A stretch of 64,000 nt of DNA from Bettongia penicillata ogilbyi (taxonomy: Eukaryota > Chordata > Mammalia > Diprotodontia > Potoroidae), in contig JAJHZJ010000009.1 of NCBI GenBank assembly GCA_023548195.1, positions 5,172,715 through 5,236,714 of the forward strand, read 5' to 3'. The notes beneath the pieces are model-generated. The model made no database searches, had not been told where the DNA came from, and worked only from the letters and a program-made list of their open reading frames with translations. Each line of letters starts with the position of its first letter. Position 1 is the first letter of the stretch. Below are positions 21,976-34,660 of this stretch, one piece after another. Made by a program: the position numbers and the translations under genes.

Positions 21976-22660
21976 TTGTATAAATTAAGGTGATTTTTTT
22001 CTGGTTTTTGTTTTTCAATTCTCTGTTTGATGGTATATAGTATTGTTTTTTGCTGAGGTCCCTAGGAAGCAATACATAATAACGGCACGTTGCTTTCCTG
22101 AGTCATGATATAGAAGGCTTGAGAGTCCTTCATTTTAAACTTATTGAATCATTTCATTCTTTTTTTGTTAATCCTGAATTGTCTTACCATGAAGTTCCCT
22201 TTTTTTAAAAAAACACATCTGCTTCATTTCTGATCACTTGCACAGATTACCAAGACTGTCCCATTTCTATCCATTTAATCTGTCACTGTCCAGAACACAG
22301 CAAGGACTGAAAAAGAGGACCAGATTTTCCTGCAAGTAAAGGTTGAACAAGAGTCTGATTGGATATGACCAGGCTAACCTCTTCTACAAATAAGGCAAGT
22401 ATTATCATCCTGGAGCAGATGAGACAAACAGCCAGCTCTCAAAGAGTTGGAGAATGTCCAGCCTACAATACGTACCCTGTATACCCTCTTGTGTTCAGTA
22501 GAATAATTCAAGATTAAGGTCAGGTACTTGGTCAGCAATGCCCACTGGTGGTTTTATAGGAAAATTTTCTGTTATTAAGATAAAAATCTAACTCCTCTTA
22601 TTTTTCACCCATTGATTAGAGTTCTTCAGTATTTATGGTATTGAGACAATGGGCATCCTC
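21976..22660. other. unassigned sequence
   Basis: No repeat recognised with confidence. A pure T run follows at about 22663-22678. Confidence 0.35.
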
Positions 22661-23620
22661 CATTTTTTTTTTTTTTTTGCAAAATCTAAGCATTTGAATA
22701 TAGCCATCAAATCCCCAGACATATGACATATTTTCATGCCTCACCATCATTCTATTCATCCTTCCCTTTTTGTATATTCTCTAGTTAGCTAACATTTTAA
22801 AGGGTGGTATCCAAAATATAACCCAAAACTCCAGATGTGGTCTGCTCCGTACCATGTAGAATGGTGATTTTTATCTTCAGTCTTGGTACTATACTTCTTC
22901 TAATGCTGCCTAAGATTGTGTTCATATTAGACACATTGCTGGTTTGTATGGATCTTGTAGCTGATTAAAATATCCAAATCTTTTCCTTATGGAATGCTGC
23001 TGAGGCAGGGTACTCTTGCCCTATATTTATCATACAAATTATTTTAACCCAAATATAGGACTTTATATTCCTCTGTTAAACATTATCCCATTAGCTTCAA
23101 TCTAGTACTACATGTCAATGTTCTTTTGCAACATTATTATCTATAATTTATCTATAGTTATTTTTTAGTCATGCCTGACTCAATGACCCCTTTTAGGGTT
23201 TCTTTGCACACTGGAGTGGTTTGCCATTTCCTTCTCTAGATCATTTTACAGATGAGCAAATTGAGGCAAGCAGGGTTAAGTGATTTGCCCAAGGTCGCAT
23301 AGCTAGTATGTGTCTGAGGCCAGATTTGAACTCGGGAAGAGAAGTCTTCTTGAATCCAGACCTGGACCTCCTATCTACTGCTCCACCTAGCTTCCCACTT
23401 TAGATCATCCAAAAGGTTGATAAGTCTGCCTTCAATGATCTCAGTCACTGAAATATTTTTTAATAGCCAAGGGCCACATACAGAGTCCTACGGCACTAGA
23501 GTGTTTCTAGTTTGATACAAATCCATTAATCAGCCCTATTTGGCTACAGTTATTTAATTACTGGAATATCATTTCCAAAATTTAATGCTCTTGCACTTTT
23601 GAAAAATCAAAACATTTGCT
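22661..23620 (+). mobile_element. L3/CR1-type LINE, split by a SINE
   Basis: 'actccagatgtggtctgctcc', 'tacttcttctaatgctgcct', 'aaatataggactttatattcc' and 'aacattatcccattagcttc' are the L3 3' region in order. After the SINE (23155-23398) it continues with 'gccttcaatgatctcagtcac' and 'aatccattaatcagccc'. Confidence 0.75.
23155..23398 (-). mobile_element. SINE-A nested in L3
   Basis: Antisense: 'tttgccatttccttctctag', 'ggtcgcatagctagtatg', 'ctgctccacctagcttccc'. It interrupts the L3 copy. Confidence 0.8.
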
Positions 23621-24090
23621 CCTCTCCAGGCCTCTGGAACACCTTCAATTTGCCAGGTTTCTCGGTAATTTAAAGCATTTGAAAATGTATCAATCTAATG
23701 ATGAGCTTTGCCATAATTAACTAACCTGGTCCTTGGAAAATAGATGCTATTGCCAAAACCTTTTCCTCTTTGTAGAACATGCCAGAACTGGAGTTGTGTT
23801 ACCATAGTTTTTAAGAACTCGGTGAACTTTCCATATTACAATTAGAGAAGAGGTTTGTCCTACTCAGAAATTATGAGCAGTGACTCTGAGATAACATCTT
23901 CCAGTACCCTTGGATGATATTTTCTGCACCTGGATAATTGAACTCATTGAAAATGACTCATGTTCTCCTATTTCTTCATTTAGATTTCATTGCATTTACT
24001 TTTATGGTATCTGTTCTATCTGGAGGGCAGTTCTAAACCTCAGAAGGCTCATTGCTGGATGTGTCCATAAGTGTGTGTATCTCAACATGT
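23621..24090. other. unassigned sequence
   Basis: May be further, more diverged L3, but I cannot align it. Confidence 0.35.
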
Positions 24091-24305
24091 ACATATATTC
24101 AGTGATAACTTGGAGTCAAGAAGAACCAAGTTCAAATCCTGCCTGAGACATTTTCTTGGTATGTGGCGTTAATCTCTCAGCCTGTTTCCTTATCTGTAAA
24201 ATGAGACAATAATAGCCCCTTACCTTATATGGTAGTTGTAAGGGTTACATGAGATAATCTTTGTAAAGTGCTCTGCAAACCTTAAAGCACCGTCTATCAC
24301 TATTA
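24091..24305 (+). mobile_element. MIR/MAR-type SINE
   Basis: 'gaaccaagttcaaatcctgcc', 'ccttatctgtaaaatgaga', tail 'gcaaaccttaaagcacc'. Confidence 0.75.
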
Positions 24306-24334
24306 CACATGCACACACAAATATAAATACAGTA

Positions 24335-24565
24335 ATTGTTATTCGGTCACGTCAGTGCTATCCAACTCTTCATGACCCCATTTGGGGGTGTTCTTGACAA
24401 ACTGGCTTGGTTTGCCATTTCCTTCTCCAGCTCATTTTACAGATGAGGAAAGTGAGGCAATTAGGGCTGACTTGCCTAGGGTCACCCAACAAGTAAGTAT
24501 CTGAGATCACTCAGGTCTTCCTGACTCCAGGTCTAGCACTCTATTTACTGTGCCACCTGGCTGCT
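24335..24565 (-). mobile_element. SINE-A
   Basis: Antisense: 'catgaccccatttgggggt', 'ttgccatttccttctcc', 'gccacctggctgc'. Confidence 0.85.
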
Positions 24566-24660
24566 ATATATATGTGCATATGTGTATATGCATATCTACA
24601 TATATTTTATATATGTACATAAACATGTATTATCGATTGTGTATACATGTATTAGGTCTA
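24566..24660. repeat. low-complexity TATG/CATA tract
   Basis: Imperfect TATATATG/CATATA units directly after the SINE head. Confidence 0.8.
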
Positions 24661-24664
24661 TAAT

Positions 24665-24775
24665 AGTAGTACAAGCTATCATTTTATAGTCCTTACTGTG
24701 TGCCAGATGCTGTGTTAAGTGCTTTATGATTACTATCTCATTTTGTCCTCACAACAACCCTCCAACTGATCTTTT
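24665..24775 (-). mobile_element. MIR fragment
   Basis: 'ttactgtgtgccagatgctg' and 'atctcattttgtcctcacaac' are the antisense MIR 3' half. Confidence 0.65.
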
Positions 24776-25470
24776 TAAAATGCAGGTCTGATCATATCAA
24801 TCCCCTTTCTCAATAAAAGTCCACTGGTTCCCTATTATCTTCAGAATTAAATATAAAAGCCTCCCTTTCATAGCCTTGTTCCTTTCCAGACTTCTCACAC
24901 ATTACTTCCCTACACAAACTCTGAGATCGAGTGAGGTTGGCCTTCTTGCTTTTCCTTACATAAAATACTCCTTCTCACTATGAGTTTTCTTAGGGCCATC
25001 TCCAGTTTTCCTGATCTATATCTGACCACTGGACCCAGATGGCTCCAGAGGAGAAAGAGAGGCTTGTGACTTTGCCCAGCCCTGCCTCAGTTAAATCCAA
25101 TTCACTTGCAAGGTCATGGCACCATCTTCCTGATGTAAGGATTCTCTTCAAAAAGGACAAACAGCACTGAGCTTTCTCACTGTCTCTCCCTGATGCCAGG
25201 AATGCACTCCTTCATCATGTCTACCTCCTAGATTCCTAGAATTCCTTCAAGTCTCTGATAAAGTCCCACTTTCTACAAGGGACTTTTCCCCAGTCTTCCT
25301 CAAGTCTAGTGCTCTCACTCTGATGACTTTCAATGTGTCCCATATATATTTTATTGATAAATAGTTGCTTGCATATTATCTCCCCCATTCAATTTTTTTT
25401 GTCTTTTTAGCACTTAGAACAGTGCCTAACACCTACTAGGTACTTAATAAACATTAATTGACTGATTGCT
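24776..25470 (+). mobile_element. L2 LINE 3' region, split by SINE-B
   Basis: 'aaatgcaggtctgatcatatc', 'ccactggttccctattatc', 'ttcaagtctctgataaagtc', and the end 'acctactaggtacttaataa'. SINE-B lies at 24991-25164. Confidence 0.8.
24978..25177 (+). mobile_element. SINE-B nested in L2, with degenerate TSD
   Basis: 3' domain 'gggccatctccagttttcctg' to 'aaaaggacaaacag'. Flanks ctatgagttttct (24978-24990) and cactgagctttct (25165-25177) agree at 10 of 13 positions. Confidence 0.75.
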
Positions 25471-25850
25471 TCCAACAGCAACTATGTAAGACCATCAGAG
25501 AGAAATACCTATCATAAACTACATAACCTGCCCACATGTCCACAAAGTATGTACGCCTAGCAGAGATTACACAAAATTAAAAGGTGACAGGCCCAGTGGG
25601 AATGGCATGATATCACCATTACATTAGCAGACTTCTACATCATAGATATGTTTTTTTCCATCCATGTCTGTACCCTGATCATATATGTATTTACTTGTGT
25701 GCCTCTCCACAGATGCTTTCCCTTATGGAAAGGTACAATCTTTCAATTGAAAACATAGGTATTTGTGAAAAAGTAAAATCCCCAATGTTCTATTGTGATG
25801 TTCCTGACAATGCTTTTTCTTTGAACCAATTATATCACCCAACAAAAAGA
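25471..25850. other. unassigned sequence
   Basis: No repeat recognised. Frames of 82 (+) and 67 (-) codons run into the next SINE. Confidence 0.4.
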
Positions 25851-26100
25851 GTTGGAAGCTCAGTGAAAAAGAGCATGGGCCTGGAGTCAGGAAGACCCAA
25901 GTCCAAATCCAACTCCAGATACTCACTAGTTCTGTACCCTTAGCTAGTCACTTAACTTCCATTTGTCTCAGTTTCCTCAACCATAAAATGGGGATAATAA
26001 CAGTACCTACTTCTAAGGGTAAGGATCAAATGAGAAAATATTTGTAAATGCTTGGCACAGTACCTGGCATATGGTAGGTGCTATATAAATGTTTATTTCC
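25851..26100 (+). mobile_element. MIR/MAR-type SINE with tail
   Basis: 'gggcctggagtcaggaagacc', 'tctcagtttcctcaacc', tail 'gtgctatataaatgtttattt'. Confidence 0.85.
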
Positions 26101-28199
26101 TCCCTCCCCAGATACATAAAGGTAAACAGTTTGGTGGAACCTATGAACCATAGCTGTCCAATAAACATGGACCCACTGAACATGAATCTAACATAATTTT
26201 TAACAAAGTTTCACATGTATGGGTAGGGGGCATAGATGGCGAAGGGAGTGCCCAAGGTGCTACATACCCTTTCTTGTTTGAAGACCATTGTCCTTCTTGG
26301 AATGAGGCAAAATATAAATAACACAGTTTGATCTGATCTCTGCCCTATTTTAATATCATTCCATTCATCTTTAAGCAGTGAGTCTGCCCCTTCCTTGTTC
26401 TTATTTCACCAACTTCTTATATCTTGATTATTTTTCTTCGTCTTCAACTTCTTCTGGTTTAGCCCTTCTGACATTGTGTTTAGCACTCTGTGCTAATCTT
26501 TTGTTTATCTCCTTGTTTATGTGTCTCTTATTCCTTTTCCACTTGTTCTTTAAAATATGAGCTTATTGGAGAGTTCACAGGCATATTTTTGGATGCCTTT
26601 CATGTTTATTTCTCAGCAGGACCTTTTGTGTTTACGTAATCAGAATTTCATTTTGTAGAATCTTCCCATCTCTAGCAAGATAGATTCTCATGGCCATGGT
26701 AGAACGTCTATGTTTTCCATAGCCTGTTCAAAATCTTCTTCCTTCAAGTACATATCCAACAACTAGGTCTTTGCTTTTCTCCCAACAAATCTATTATTTT
26801 CTCCTAGCCAACAATCTCTTTCAATAAATTCATCAGAATTAAGTCAAGAGTAGAAATTACCCTCACTGCATCTTCCATTATCTTAGAGATGAAATTCTTA
26901 GCAAGACAAGTCAAGAACTTATCAGATACTCTAGTTTCAATATTATTAGACTACCAGTAGACATCAGGATGGTTGGAATCTCCTATCACTATCATAATTT
27001 GACTCTTGTAGCAGCTTTGTAATCTATACTAGAAAAGTACCATGCACATCTTCCATCTGTCCTTGAGAAACACTCTGACTTGGCAGCGGCTGCTGCCTCA
27101 TTGTTTGAGCCTGTTTCTTAATTCATCCATCTGAGATTTGAAATTTCTAAAACTTCACCCTCTGCAAAAGAAAAATTCAATTCCATTCCCTAGAAACTGC
27201 TACAAGTATAACAATTACTCCAATATTCCCAGTTCTAATTTCTGAATCACCCTAGCCCATGATGACATCTTCCTTTTAATCCTATAATATATTCTGCACT
27301 TTGGCCATCATATAGAACTAGTAAATCATCATCCCTTGGGTTGATGAACTTACCTGTTATTCACTTCATTCTGTTACTTCAACTTTTCATGTGTTTAATG
27401 ATGTTTCCTCAATTCAGTCATAAACTCCTTTAGGGTGGGGAGTGTGTCTCACCCCTTCTTCACTCACCAGAGTATCTAATGCAGAAGTATCTCCTCTCTA
27501 CTTCTCTTAGGAATGGTCCTCAATAGTCATGGACCATGGATGGAGCAAGTGGCATTCTGTACATTATGAGGGCAATATATCCTTGGATTTAAAACTGTGA
27601 TCCCCAATGAGTTACTTGAATTGAATTGAAACTGCATTCTATTATGAGTAGGGTCAGAATACCTCAATTCCAACCTTGTGGAATTGTTGAGTCATCTCCA
27701 CTCCTAGGCATGTGGTCCATACAAGAATCAGACCTGGTGAATCTTGTCTTTCACAAAAGGGGGTACCCTCTTCTCACAGTCATTGGTTTATTAGACTCCT
27801 CACATCGATATTCAAGGATAATTTTACTTACAGCTCTCATCCAGGACCTCCTTCAAAAGGAGAGGGGAGTAAAAAGTAATCACTGTACAATATGCATCAA
27901 ATATGGAATAGGTAATTTATTCCTATACACAAAAAGACGCTAAATATAAAAACCTCAAAACACTCATTAATGGAAGTGCAAAGGATTCAGTAACTTATGA
28001 CTAGTGTTGGGAAACTCATACCTAAACTAAACTTCATTGGAACATAAAACAGTTTTGCAGGACTTATGCTTAAGAATTTTGTATTTCATTCACCTTGGCT
28101 TTTGACTGCCCAAACAAATGGCACATATCTACTGGTCAAACTGCTAGTCTTGGGCCAATCTTATTATGAGGAGGTATTCTTTCGGATGTAGAAACTTTC
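26101..28199. other. mostly unassigned 2.1 kb
   Basis: 26330-27300 has faint L3/CR1 character ('aggatggttggaatctcctat' near 26970), and 27400-27480 resembles an L2 3' end. The 105-codon frame 27626-27943 has no recognisable domain, and I do not call a gene. Confidence 0.35.
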
Positions 28200-28620
28200 C
28201 TTATTATGAGCCTATTACCACTACTACAACAACGAATTGCTCCCTTATTGGATCCTGGACCTTAAACTCAAATTCACATCACCTCCAAGCCTGGGCTTAT
28301 CTGCTTGTTTTCCTAACATCAGGAAAAAAACAAATATAAAAGGAGGCATCCCAAACCCAGGCTCAGACTTGCCCAGGAGGGATACATGCTTTAAGTGTCA
28401 TGTGATCATGGCCACATGGAGACTGGGGTGAAAGAATGTAGCCAGTTCAAAACAGTTCCATATGACAAGTAGGTAGAAAGGAAGTGAGTTAGTCAGATGA
28501 TCCTTTTTGTACATTCATGGAGTCATCAGCATCTCTGGCTCCATAATTAATAAATGAACATTTTTTCTGTTCCACAATATAAGCCCTTGGTCACACATGC
28601 CCAAAACCAAGCCCCTTAAA
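28200..28620 (+). mobile_element. LTR-like segment with TATA box and polyadenylation signal
   Basis: TATAAAAG at 28335-28342 is followed about 210 bp later by AATAAA at 28549-28554 in 'taattaataaatgaac'. This spacing suits an LTR U3-R. Termini and target duplication are not resolved, so this is a candidate only. Confidence 0.35.
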
Positions 28621-30479
28621 GTTTCTACATGTTGCAATTAAAATCTGACTTCCTCCTTGGAATGCAAGAAGCAAAACTACATTCCATGTAGTAAAGAGTG
28701 GAAAGTTGAGGAGCAGCCTTGGCTCCTAAAAAGAATACATATGGTTTAGAATATGATCTGCTTTGACCAAAACAGTAGGCAAGGCTTGGTAAAGGTCTTC
28801 TGAAGTCTTTGCTCTTCACCCTAATCTATCTTTCTTCTTAGTCAACCAAGAGAAACTCTATTCTAACTTCCTCTTCTGTGAAACAGAGCAGTAGAGAACA
28901 CAAACATTCCTCAACTTTGTCTCATACAGAGATAGCCAAATGGTTATCATTCTGTCTGGCAGAGGAACCTCAATTAGTTTTTATTTCCTTTTTCTTTCTT
29001 CCTCTTTCTTTCCCTGTTAGGAACTGGACCTAGTGTAGGCATGAATTGCCATCTTCTTTTCAGAAATAATTGCAGACTCTATGAGGCTTACTGTTAAGAA
29101 TTATATTTTCATTACTTGTAAGTCCTTTTTGATAGATTTATATGTTTACAGAAAGCTAGGAATTTCCCCTGGTATTCTATGCACTTAATATACCTCGATC
29201 TTGTATGTTATTATTGGTTTATATGTTATTGTTATTGGTTTATATGTTTGTTACTGAGTTAGTAATTTTCATAATAGTTCATGTGCTTGATAGTTCACAT
29301 TAAATTTCTCTTCATCTAGAATGTTTTTATTTTGTCATTGCAGCTTCCCAAAAGTCAAATGTATAATACCTGGAAAATTCTAAGAGTACTGGCCCCCAGA
29401 GGATTTGAAGTACCAGTAGTATTAATAAGAGTGGCAAAGGATGTGGAGAGTATCTCCCCTTTTTTTTCTCCTCTATACCCATTAACATCCAAGATGCCCA
29501 GAGAAAGCTATGGATGCCATATGGGGCTGAGAGAAGACATGACTAACAGAAGACATTTGACAGAAAGCCAAAAGATCAAGAAATATCCTAGCCAACCATA
29601 CCGGCATAGACGGAATACTAAAGAGACCACATCAGTACAATGATTCAGATGCACAGATATTCAAGAAATATGCAGAAAGAACAAGTTTGAGCAGATGGGG
29701 GGTACAGTTTTTGTTTCAGATCATAGAGCATAAGAAAGAAATATGTCAGCCTTAATCAGTCATCCACTACTCCAGTGACAGTTTGGAGCCTTCAAGATTG
29801 TCACCCACCACATTAGAAGAAATGGCTTATTTGCATATGTACCCGAAGATGGAATAATATGAATTGCACTTAAGAGTTATATGACTGTTCATTCACCACT
29901 AACTCTTGGACTTTAGCCCTCGTGGTTGTGTCAATAATATAACTGCCAATAATTTCTACCTAATTCCCTTCTTTATCTCTTAATAAAGTAATCTAAAATC
30001 AAGTATTGTATATAAATATCATTGAGAGATCTTTATGTTCATGTTTGTTTTAGCCATCAAAGAATCTTTGAGATAATTTTGTTATTGCAATAGTATGTTT
30101 GTGCACACACATGTATGTGTATGTATGTATCTGTAGTTGACTTACAAGACAATTTTGCTGATTCTTTCATTTTTTACGTTTACATGAAGTGAAATCAAAC
30201 TTTTTTATTTAATCTAGAAGCAATTCTCTCTAGTTGTATATCCATTAATTTATTTGTCATCAAAAGAGCACTTTATCTAGAAGACAAGATGAACACGCAT
30301 GCAAAATGTTTACAATTCTTTTTGAAATTGTAGTTTATTATCCATTTATATCTGAAACCTATTTTTATAAAACACTACATGCATTTTTACATTACACATA
30401 ACTTATGCTTTTAAAGATTATTGCTGTAAATCTACCAGTAAAACTTATATTGACTTTTTTTTCCTCCTAAAACAGACAG
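28621..30479. other. unassigned 1.9 kb
   Basis: No recognised repeat or gene. A 103-codon frame (29332-29643, plus strand) is rich in ordinary residues but shows no motif and no start context that I can support. Confidence 0.35.
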
Positions 30480-30700
30480 AATGAAACAGACCATAGGATT
30501 GCAGACTGAGAGCTGGAAGGAATTTTAAAGACCATCTAGTCCAACTCCTTTATTTTACAGATGAGAAAACTGAGGCAGAAGGAAGTTAAATGACCTGCCC
30601 AAGGTCACCCACAGAGTAAATGCAAGAGGCAGGATTTGAACTCTGGTCTTTTCACTAGGGCCAGTGCACTTTTCACTATTATGCTTTTGGGGAGCAGATT
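30480..30700 (-). mobile_element. MIR/L3-like SINE
   Basis: 'gagagctggaaggaatttt', 'ccatctagtccaactcc', 'acagatgagaaaactgaggc', 'cccaaggtcacccacagag'. Confidence 0.75.
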
Positions 30701-31194
30701 ATGAATGACCCCCTCTCTATGAAAAGAATCATCATTTAAAGACTAGTAAGTAACATTAGGGAATTGCCACTGTGATATAAATGGTCAAAAGTGGGACTTT
30801 TGGTTACTAAGATTTGCCTGTTCTAAAATATTTGATATTTGTTCAAGAAAACTTTTCCTTTTGCTCCTTTGTGGTCTATATAGTTTTTGGAGGGGAGCAA
30901 CAAAGAGATTTCCTCCAATTTCTGGGTGGAAACTTAGCTTCTGGGTGGATATTCTGGCCCAGGGAAATGTGAAACTTTCAGAAAGCTGCCTGAGTCACAC
31001 AGGTAATAAAATGCCAGAATGCATATTCAGACTCAAAGAATGACACTATTGGTACTATAGGAAAAAGAATGAGGCAAAATATGGAGCTTGCTAACTGAGA
31101 AAGAAAATGAAAAATATGGAACTTCTAAGAAAACAATGCCTCCTCTCCACTAGAAGACTTTAAAGGGCTAAAAATAAGGAAAATTAACGTGTTG
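30701..31194. other. unassigned sequence
   Basis: No repeat recognised. Confidence 0.4.
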
Positions 31195-31545
31195 TAGGGG
31201 CAGATTAGCATTGCAGATGGAGTGCTGGACTTGGAATCAAAAAGACCTGGGTTTAAATACTGACATTGAGATTCACTACTTGTATAGTTAATCATTGCAA
31301 GTCACTTAATTCTCATGGTCTCAGCTTCCTTATCCATAAAATGAGGGAGGAGGTAGACTAGACGGCCAATAAGGTACAATGTAAAGAACTCTGAGTTTGA
31401 ATCCGAAGAAATTCCATCTCCAGTACTTGCTACCTGGAGCAAACTTTCTAACTTCTTTGGAGCTCAATCCCTCATCCGTAAAATGATGAATTTAGACTTA
31501 GTGACTGCCAATATCTCTGCTGGCTCTAAATACATAGATAAACAG
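31195..31545 (+). mobile_element. two MIR-type SINEs in tandem orientation
   Basis: Copy one, 31195-31365 ('ctggacttggaatcaaaaagac', 'gcaagtcacttaattctc'). Copy two, 31366-31545 ('tctgagtttgaatccgaag', 'caatccctcatccgtaaaatg'). Confidence 0.65.
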
Positions 31546-31619
31546 ACAGGCAGACAAACAGGTAAAAGCAAATCTCATAAAACATGTAAATTAAAGCAAT
31601 CCCACGGTTCCCATAAATT

Positions 31620-32445
31620 GGGGGAAGTGATTTTAAAAAAAGGAAAATGGCAAATAATATAGAAGCTGTGGAGAAAATGGCATATTGATGTACTATTATG
31701 CCTATAAAAGGGCACAAAATTGAGAAGCAGTTTGTAATTATACACAAAAAATAGCTATTTACAATGCACACATTTTGGCCCATTGCTAGATGGGTCACTG
31801 TTAGACCTATAACCAGAACCGACCAAAATATAAGAAAAGGTCTTATGCATACAAAAATATTTGTAGCAACTCTTTTTGTGGTAACAAAAAAAAAGAAAAA
31901 CATCCAACAACTTGGAAACTAAAGGGATGCCCAACAATTGAGGAATGGTTGAACAAATTGTACTATATAAATGTGATGAGTTATATATATGAACGTGATG
32001 TATTACTCTGTAAGAAAGAAGGAAATAGATGATTTTAAAAGGGGTGTGGCATGATTTATAACTTAGGCTAAAATATCAATATTATAAAAACAAGCAATTT
32101 TGAAAACATACTAATTCATAATGAAATTATCAGGACCTGAAAAAACAATTTATAAAAGAACAACATAAACGACTTTGAAAACCATAAGAACTATGACCAT
32201 CCATAATTCCAGAGCAGTGATAATGAATCATGCTACCCATCTCTTGATGGAAAGATGATGGACTCAAGGTACATAATGAGAGAGATAGTTTTTTTGAACA
32301 GAGCCAATGAAGGAATTTGTATTGCTTGACTATGTATATTTGTAAAAAGAAATTTGTCTTTTTCTTTTTCCACTGAGGTAGTGAGTGAGAGGGAGAATAG
32401 ATTTCTGCTAATTAAAAAAATAAAACTTTCATTTAAAAAAGTAAT
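31620..32445 (+). mobile_element. L1 LINE, end of ORF2 and 3'UTR
   Basis: 'aggaaaatggcaaataatata', 'ggtcttatgcatacaaaaata', 'tgaggaatggttgaacaaatt', then 3'UTR 'ctcttgatggaaagatgatgg' and 'ttgcttgactatgtatatttg', and an A-rich end near 32410-32440. This is the marsupial L1 3' end. Confidence 0.8.
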
Positions 32446-32534
32446 AAATGCAAATGTGATTTGGTTAGCTCACTTATTCAGTAGTAGTTGCCATTTATCT
32501 AGCACATTAAGATTTCCAAATCCCATTACGTATG

Positions 32535-32700
32535 GTATCTCAGTTGAAGAAAGGCAGTCTGATATATTGGAAAGAGGGTTGTTGGCGTTGGAATCAAGAA
32601 GATCCGAGTTCAATTATCACCTCTCAAATACATAAGAAGTGTATTCGGCAATTTGCCCAACCCTAGGGTATTCACTTAACTTCTCAATGAACCCATAATC
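32535..32700 (+). mobile_element. MIR-type SINE
   Basis: 'gttggaatcaagaagatccg' followed by 'agttcaattatcacc', and a decayed core. Confidence 0.6.
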
Positions 32701-32764
32701 TTCTAAAACTCAGAGTTACCTGAACAGGAATTACTACACCAAGAGTTCCCTACATTGATGATGT

Positions 32765-32875
32765 TATCTGTGCGTATATGTCTACATATTATATGTGTGT
32801 ATATATGTACACACATATATGCATACATGTAATGTGTGTGCATGTACATACATGTGTTCACACACACATCAACCA
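32765..32875. repeat. low-complexity TG/CATA tract
   Basis: Imperfect TGTGTATATATG and CACACA units. Confidence 0.85.
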
Positions 32876-32879
32876 CAAG

Positions 32880-33170
32880 ATTAGATAGATAACCTCATTT
32901 TACAGATGAGCAATCTGAGACTCAAAGAGTTTGCACGACTTAATCCTCCTCCTCTGAGGTATTCAAGCAGATATTGAATGACCACTCATTGGGTATTTAT
33001 GCTGAAGATTCATTTTGTGTGGGAATTAAGCGACAGTCACAGAAGTCTCTTCCAAGTTTCAAATTCTGTAACTCTATCAGTTGCCCATGATCATATGGCT
33101 AGTAAGAGTCAGAAGGAAGATTCAAGTCAAAATACTTCCAGTTTCAAATCCAACCATCTCCCAATGCTGC
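32880..33170 (-). mobile_element. MIR-type SINE split by a CR1 3' end
   Basis: Halves at 32880-32944 ('ctcattttacagatgagc') and 33085-33170 ('atcatatggctagtaagagtc'). Confidence 0.6.
32945..33090 (+). mobile_element. CR1/L3 LINE 3' end nested in MIR
   Basis: 'gaggtattcaagcagatattg' with 'aatgaccactcattgggtat' and the terminal 'attctgtaactctatcag' match the CR1 3' end. Confidence 0.65.
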
Positions 33171-33365
33171 CTCAGATATCTTCTAGCTGTAAGACTCTGG
33201 GCAAGTCATTTAACCTCTCAGCCTCAGTTTCCTCATTTGTAAAATGGGGATAATAATAGTATCTATTTCACAGGGTCAATGTGAGGATCAAATGGTTCAT
33301 ATATGTACTGTACTTTAGAAACCTTAAATTGCTCTCTAAGTGCTAGTTATTCTTATTTCTATTAC
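33171..33365 (+). mobile_element. MIR-type SINE with tail
   Basis: 'actctgggcaagtcatttaac', 'cctcagtttcctcatttgt', 'aagtgctagttattct'. Confidence 0.8.
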
Positions 33366-33594
33366 ATTAGGGTTTAATTATTTATATTATTGACCTTTTG
33401 AGCAGTCTGATGAAGCCTATGGATTCCTTCCCAGAATAATGTTTTTAAATGCATAAAATAAAACACACAGAATTAAAAAGGATGCCAATTATACTGAAAT
33501 ACAGTTATCAAAATAGTTTTTAAAAGCAAGTCCATGGACACTGTTAGAACCCCTTGTTTCTCATTTTATTCACCAAATGAGATATTATTTTTAA

Positions 33595-33800
33595 AGTATT
33601 TAGCAAAATGCCTAGCACATAGTAGGTGTTATAAATGTTTACTCCCTTTTTGCTCCTTTGTTCATTCATCCCATAGTTATTGAGTACTTACTGTGCTCTG
33701 TCCTGGGTGCTTAAGGGATGAGTAAGGCACATTGCTATACTTCCTAACTCTATTGCTAGAATTTTAAGTCTAGTGGGAGAGAGAAGGCATGAGAGCACAC
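33595..33800. mobile_element. SINE tail (+) then L2 3' end (-)
   Basis: 33595-33650 is a SINE tail ('tagcacatagtaggtgtta'). 33655-33800 reads antisense L2 ('gttcattcatcccatagttat', 'tgagtacttactgtgctc'). Confidence 0.5.
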
Positions 33801-34339
33801 CGCTACTATACAAGGCAATATAATTTACTGGCCATAGGAGAGGGACAATATGCTGATGTTTGTAAGGAGTAAAAATAACTCTGCCGTTGTTTACTCAAGT
33901 CAGAATGGGATATGAATTTGTATCCCTGTGTTCTTCCCAAAGAAAGCACTCTGTCATGACTATCTTCACGCACAGGTAGTAAAGGGGGATGGCTTTTGTA
34001 GTGTCATTTGAGGAAGACCAACCTGAGACATAGCTGTGAAATCAGAATTCAAAATTGTTGTCTCCGGCTTTCCTTCTTAATCTTTTCCTACCTGTATTGT
34101 TTCTCCTTTCCTATCTCCTCATCCTTCCTATAGCCAGATCTCTAATGCTCCTTCATCAGGAAGGGATGAGGTCCCTGGGAACCCTTTGCTCAAACATTGC
34201 CTCTGAAGAATGTGCCAGATTTGCCAGAAAATCCACTTTATGGAATCATTCATTCCTCTGAATTACTCCGTTTATCACTAGAAATAATCATAATAAAACA
34301 AAAATCAACAAGAAAACTCCATAGAATTTAGAACAAAAG
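33801..34339. other. unassigned sequence
   Basis: No repeat or gene recognised. Confidence 0.4.
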
Positions 34340-34548
34340 GAAGATCAGAGATTATCTGATTTGGAGACATCATTTTGAAGATGAGGCAGATACGGCTCAG
34401 AAGAAGGATTGATTTGCCCCTGTTACACATAGGTGGTAATCAATCAATGAGTATTGAATAAGCACAAACTACGTGCCAGGCACTAGTCTAGGGTAGGAGA
34501 CTAAAATTAACGGTCTTTGCTTTCAAGATGCTTACATTCCATATGGAG
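34340..34548 (-). mobile_element. MIR fragment followed by an L2 3' end
   Basis: 34340-34440 is decayed antisense MIR. 34441-34548 is the antisense L2 3' end ('aaactacgtgccaggcactag', 'ctttcaagatgcttacattcc'). Confidence 0.6.
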
Positions 34549-34554
34549 CAAAAC

Positions 34555-34660
34555 ATATATATATATACACACACATTTATGTATGTGTGTATATACACAC
34601 ATGTACAGTATATATGTATATACATGTGTGTATGCATGTATACATACATACATTTAGTAT
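34555..34660. repeat. low-complexity TATA/CACA tract
   Basis: Alternating purine-pyrimidine units. Confidence 0.85.

Noticed and set aside
27626..27943. 105-codon plus-strand frame
   Set aside because: No domain, no supporting neighbours; the length is within chance for AT-rich DNA of this size.
31526..31903. 125-codon hydrophobic minus-strand frame that looks like a membrane protein
   Set aside because: It is the antisense of an L1 3' end. The A-rich sense strand gives a Phe/Leu/Ile-rich antisense frame.
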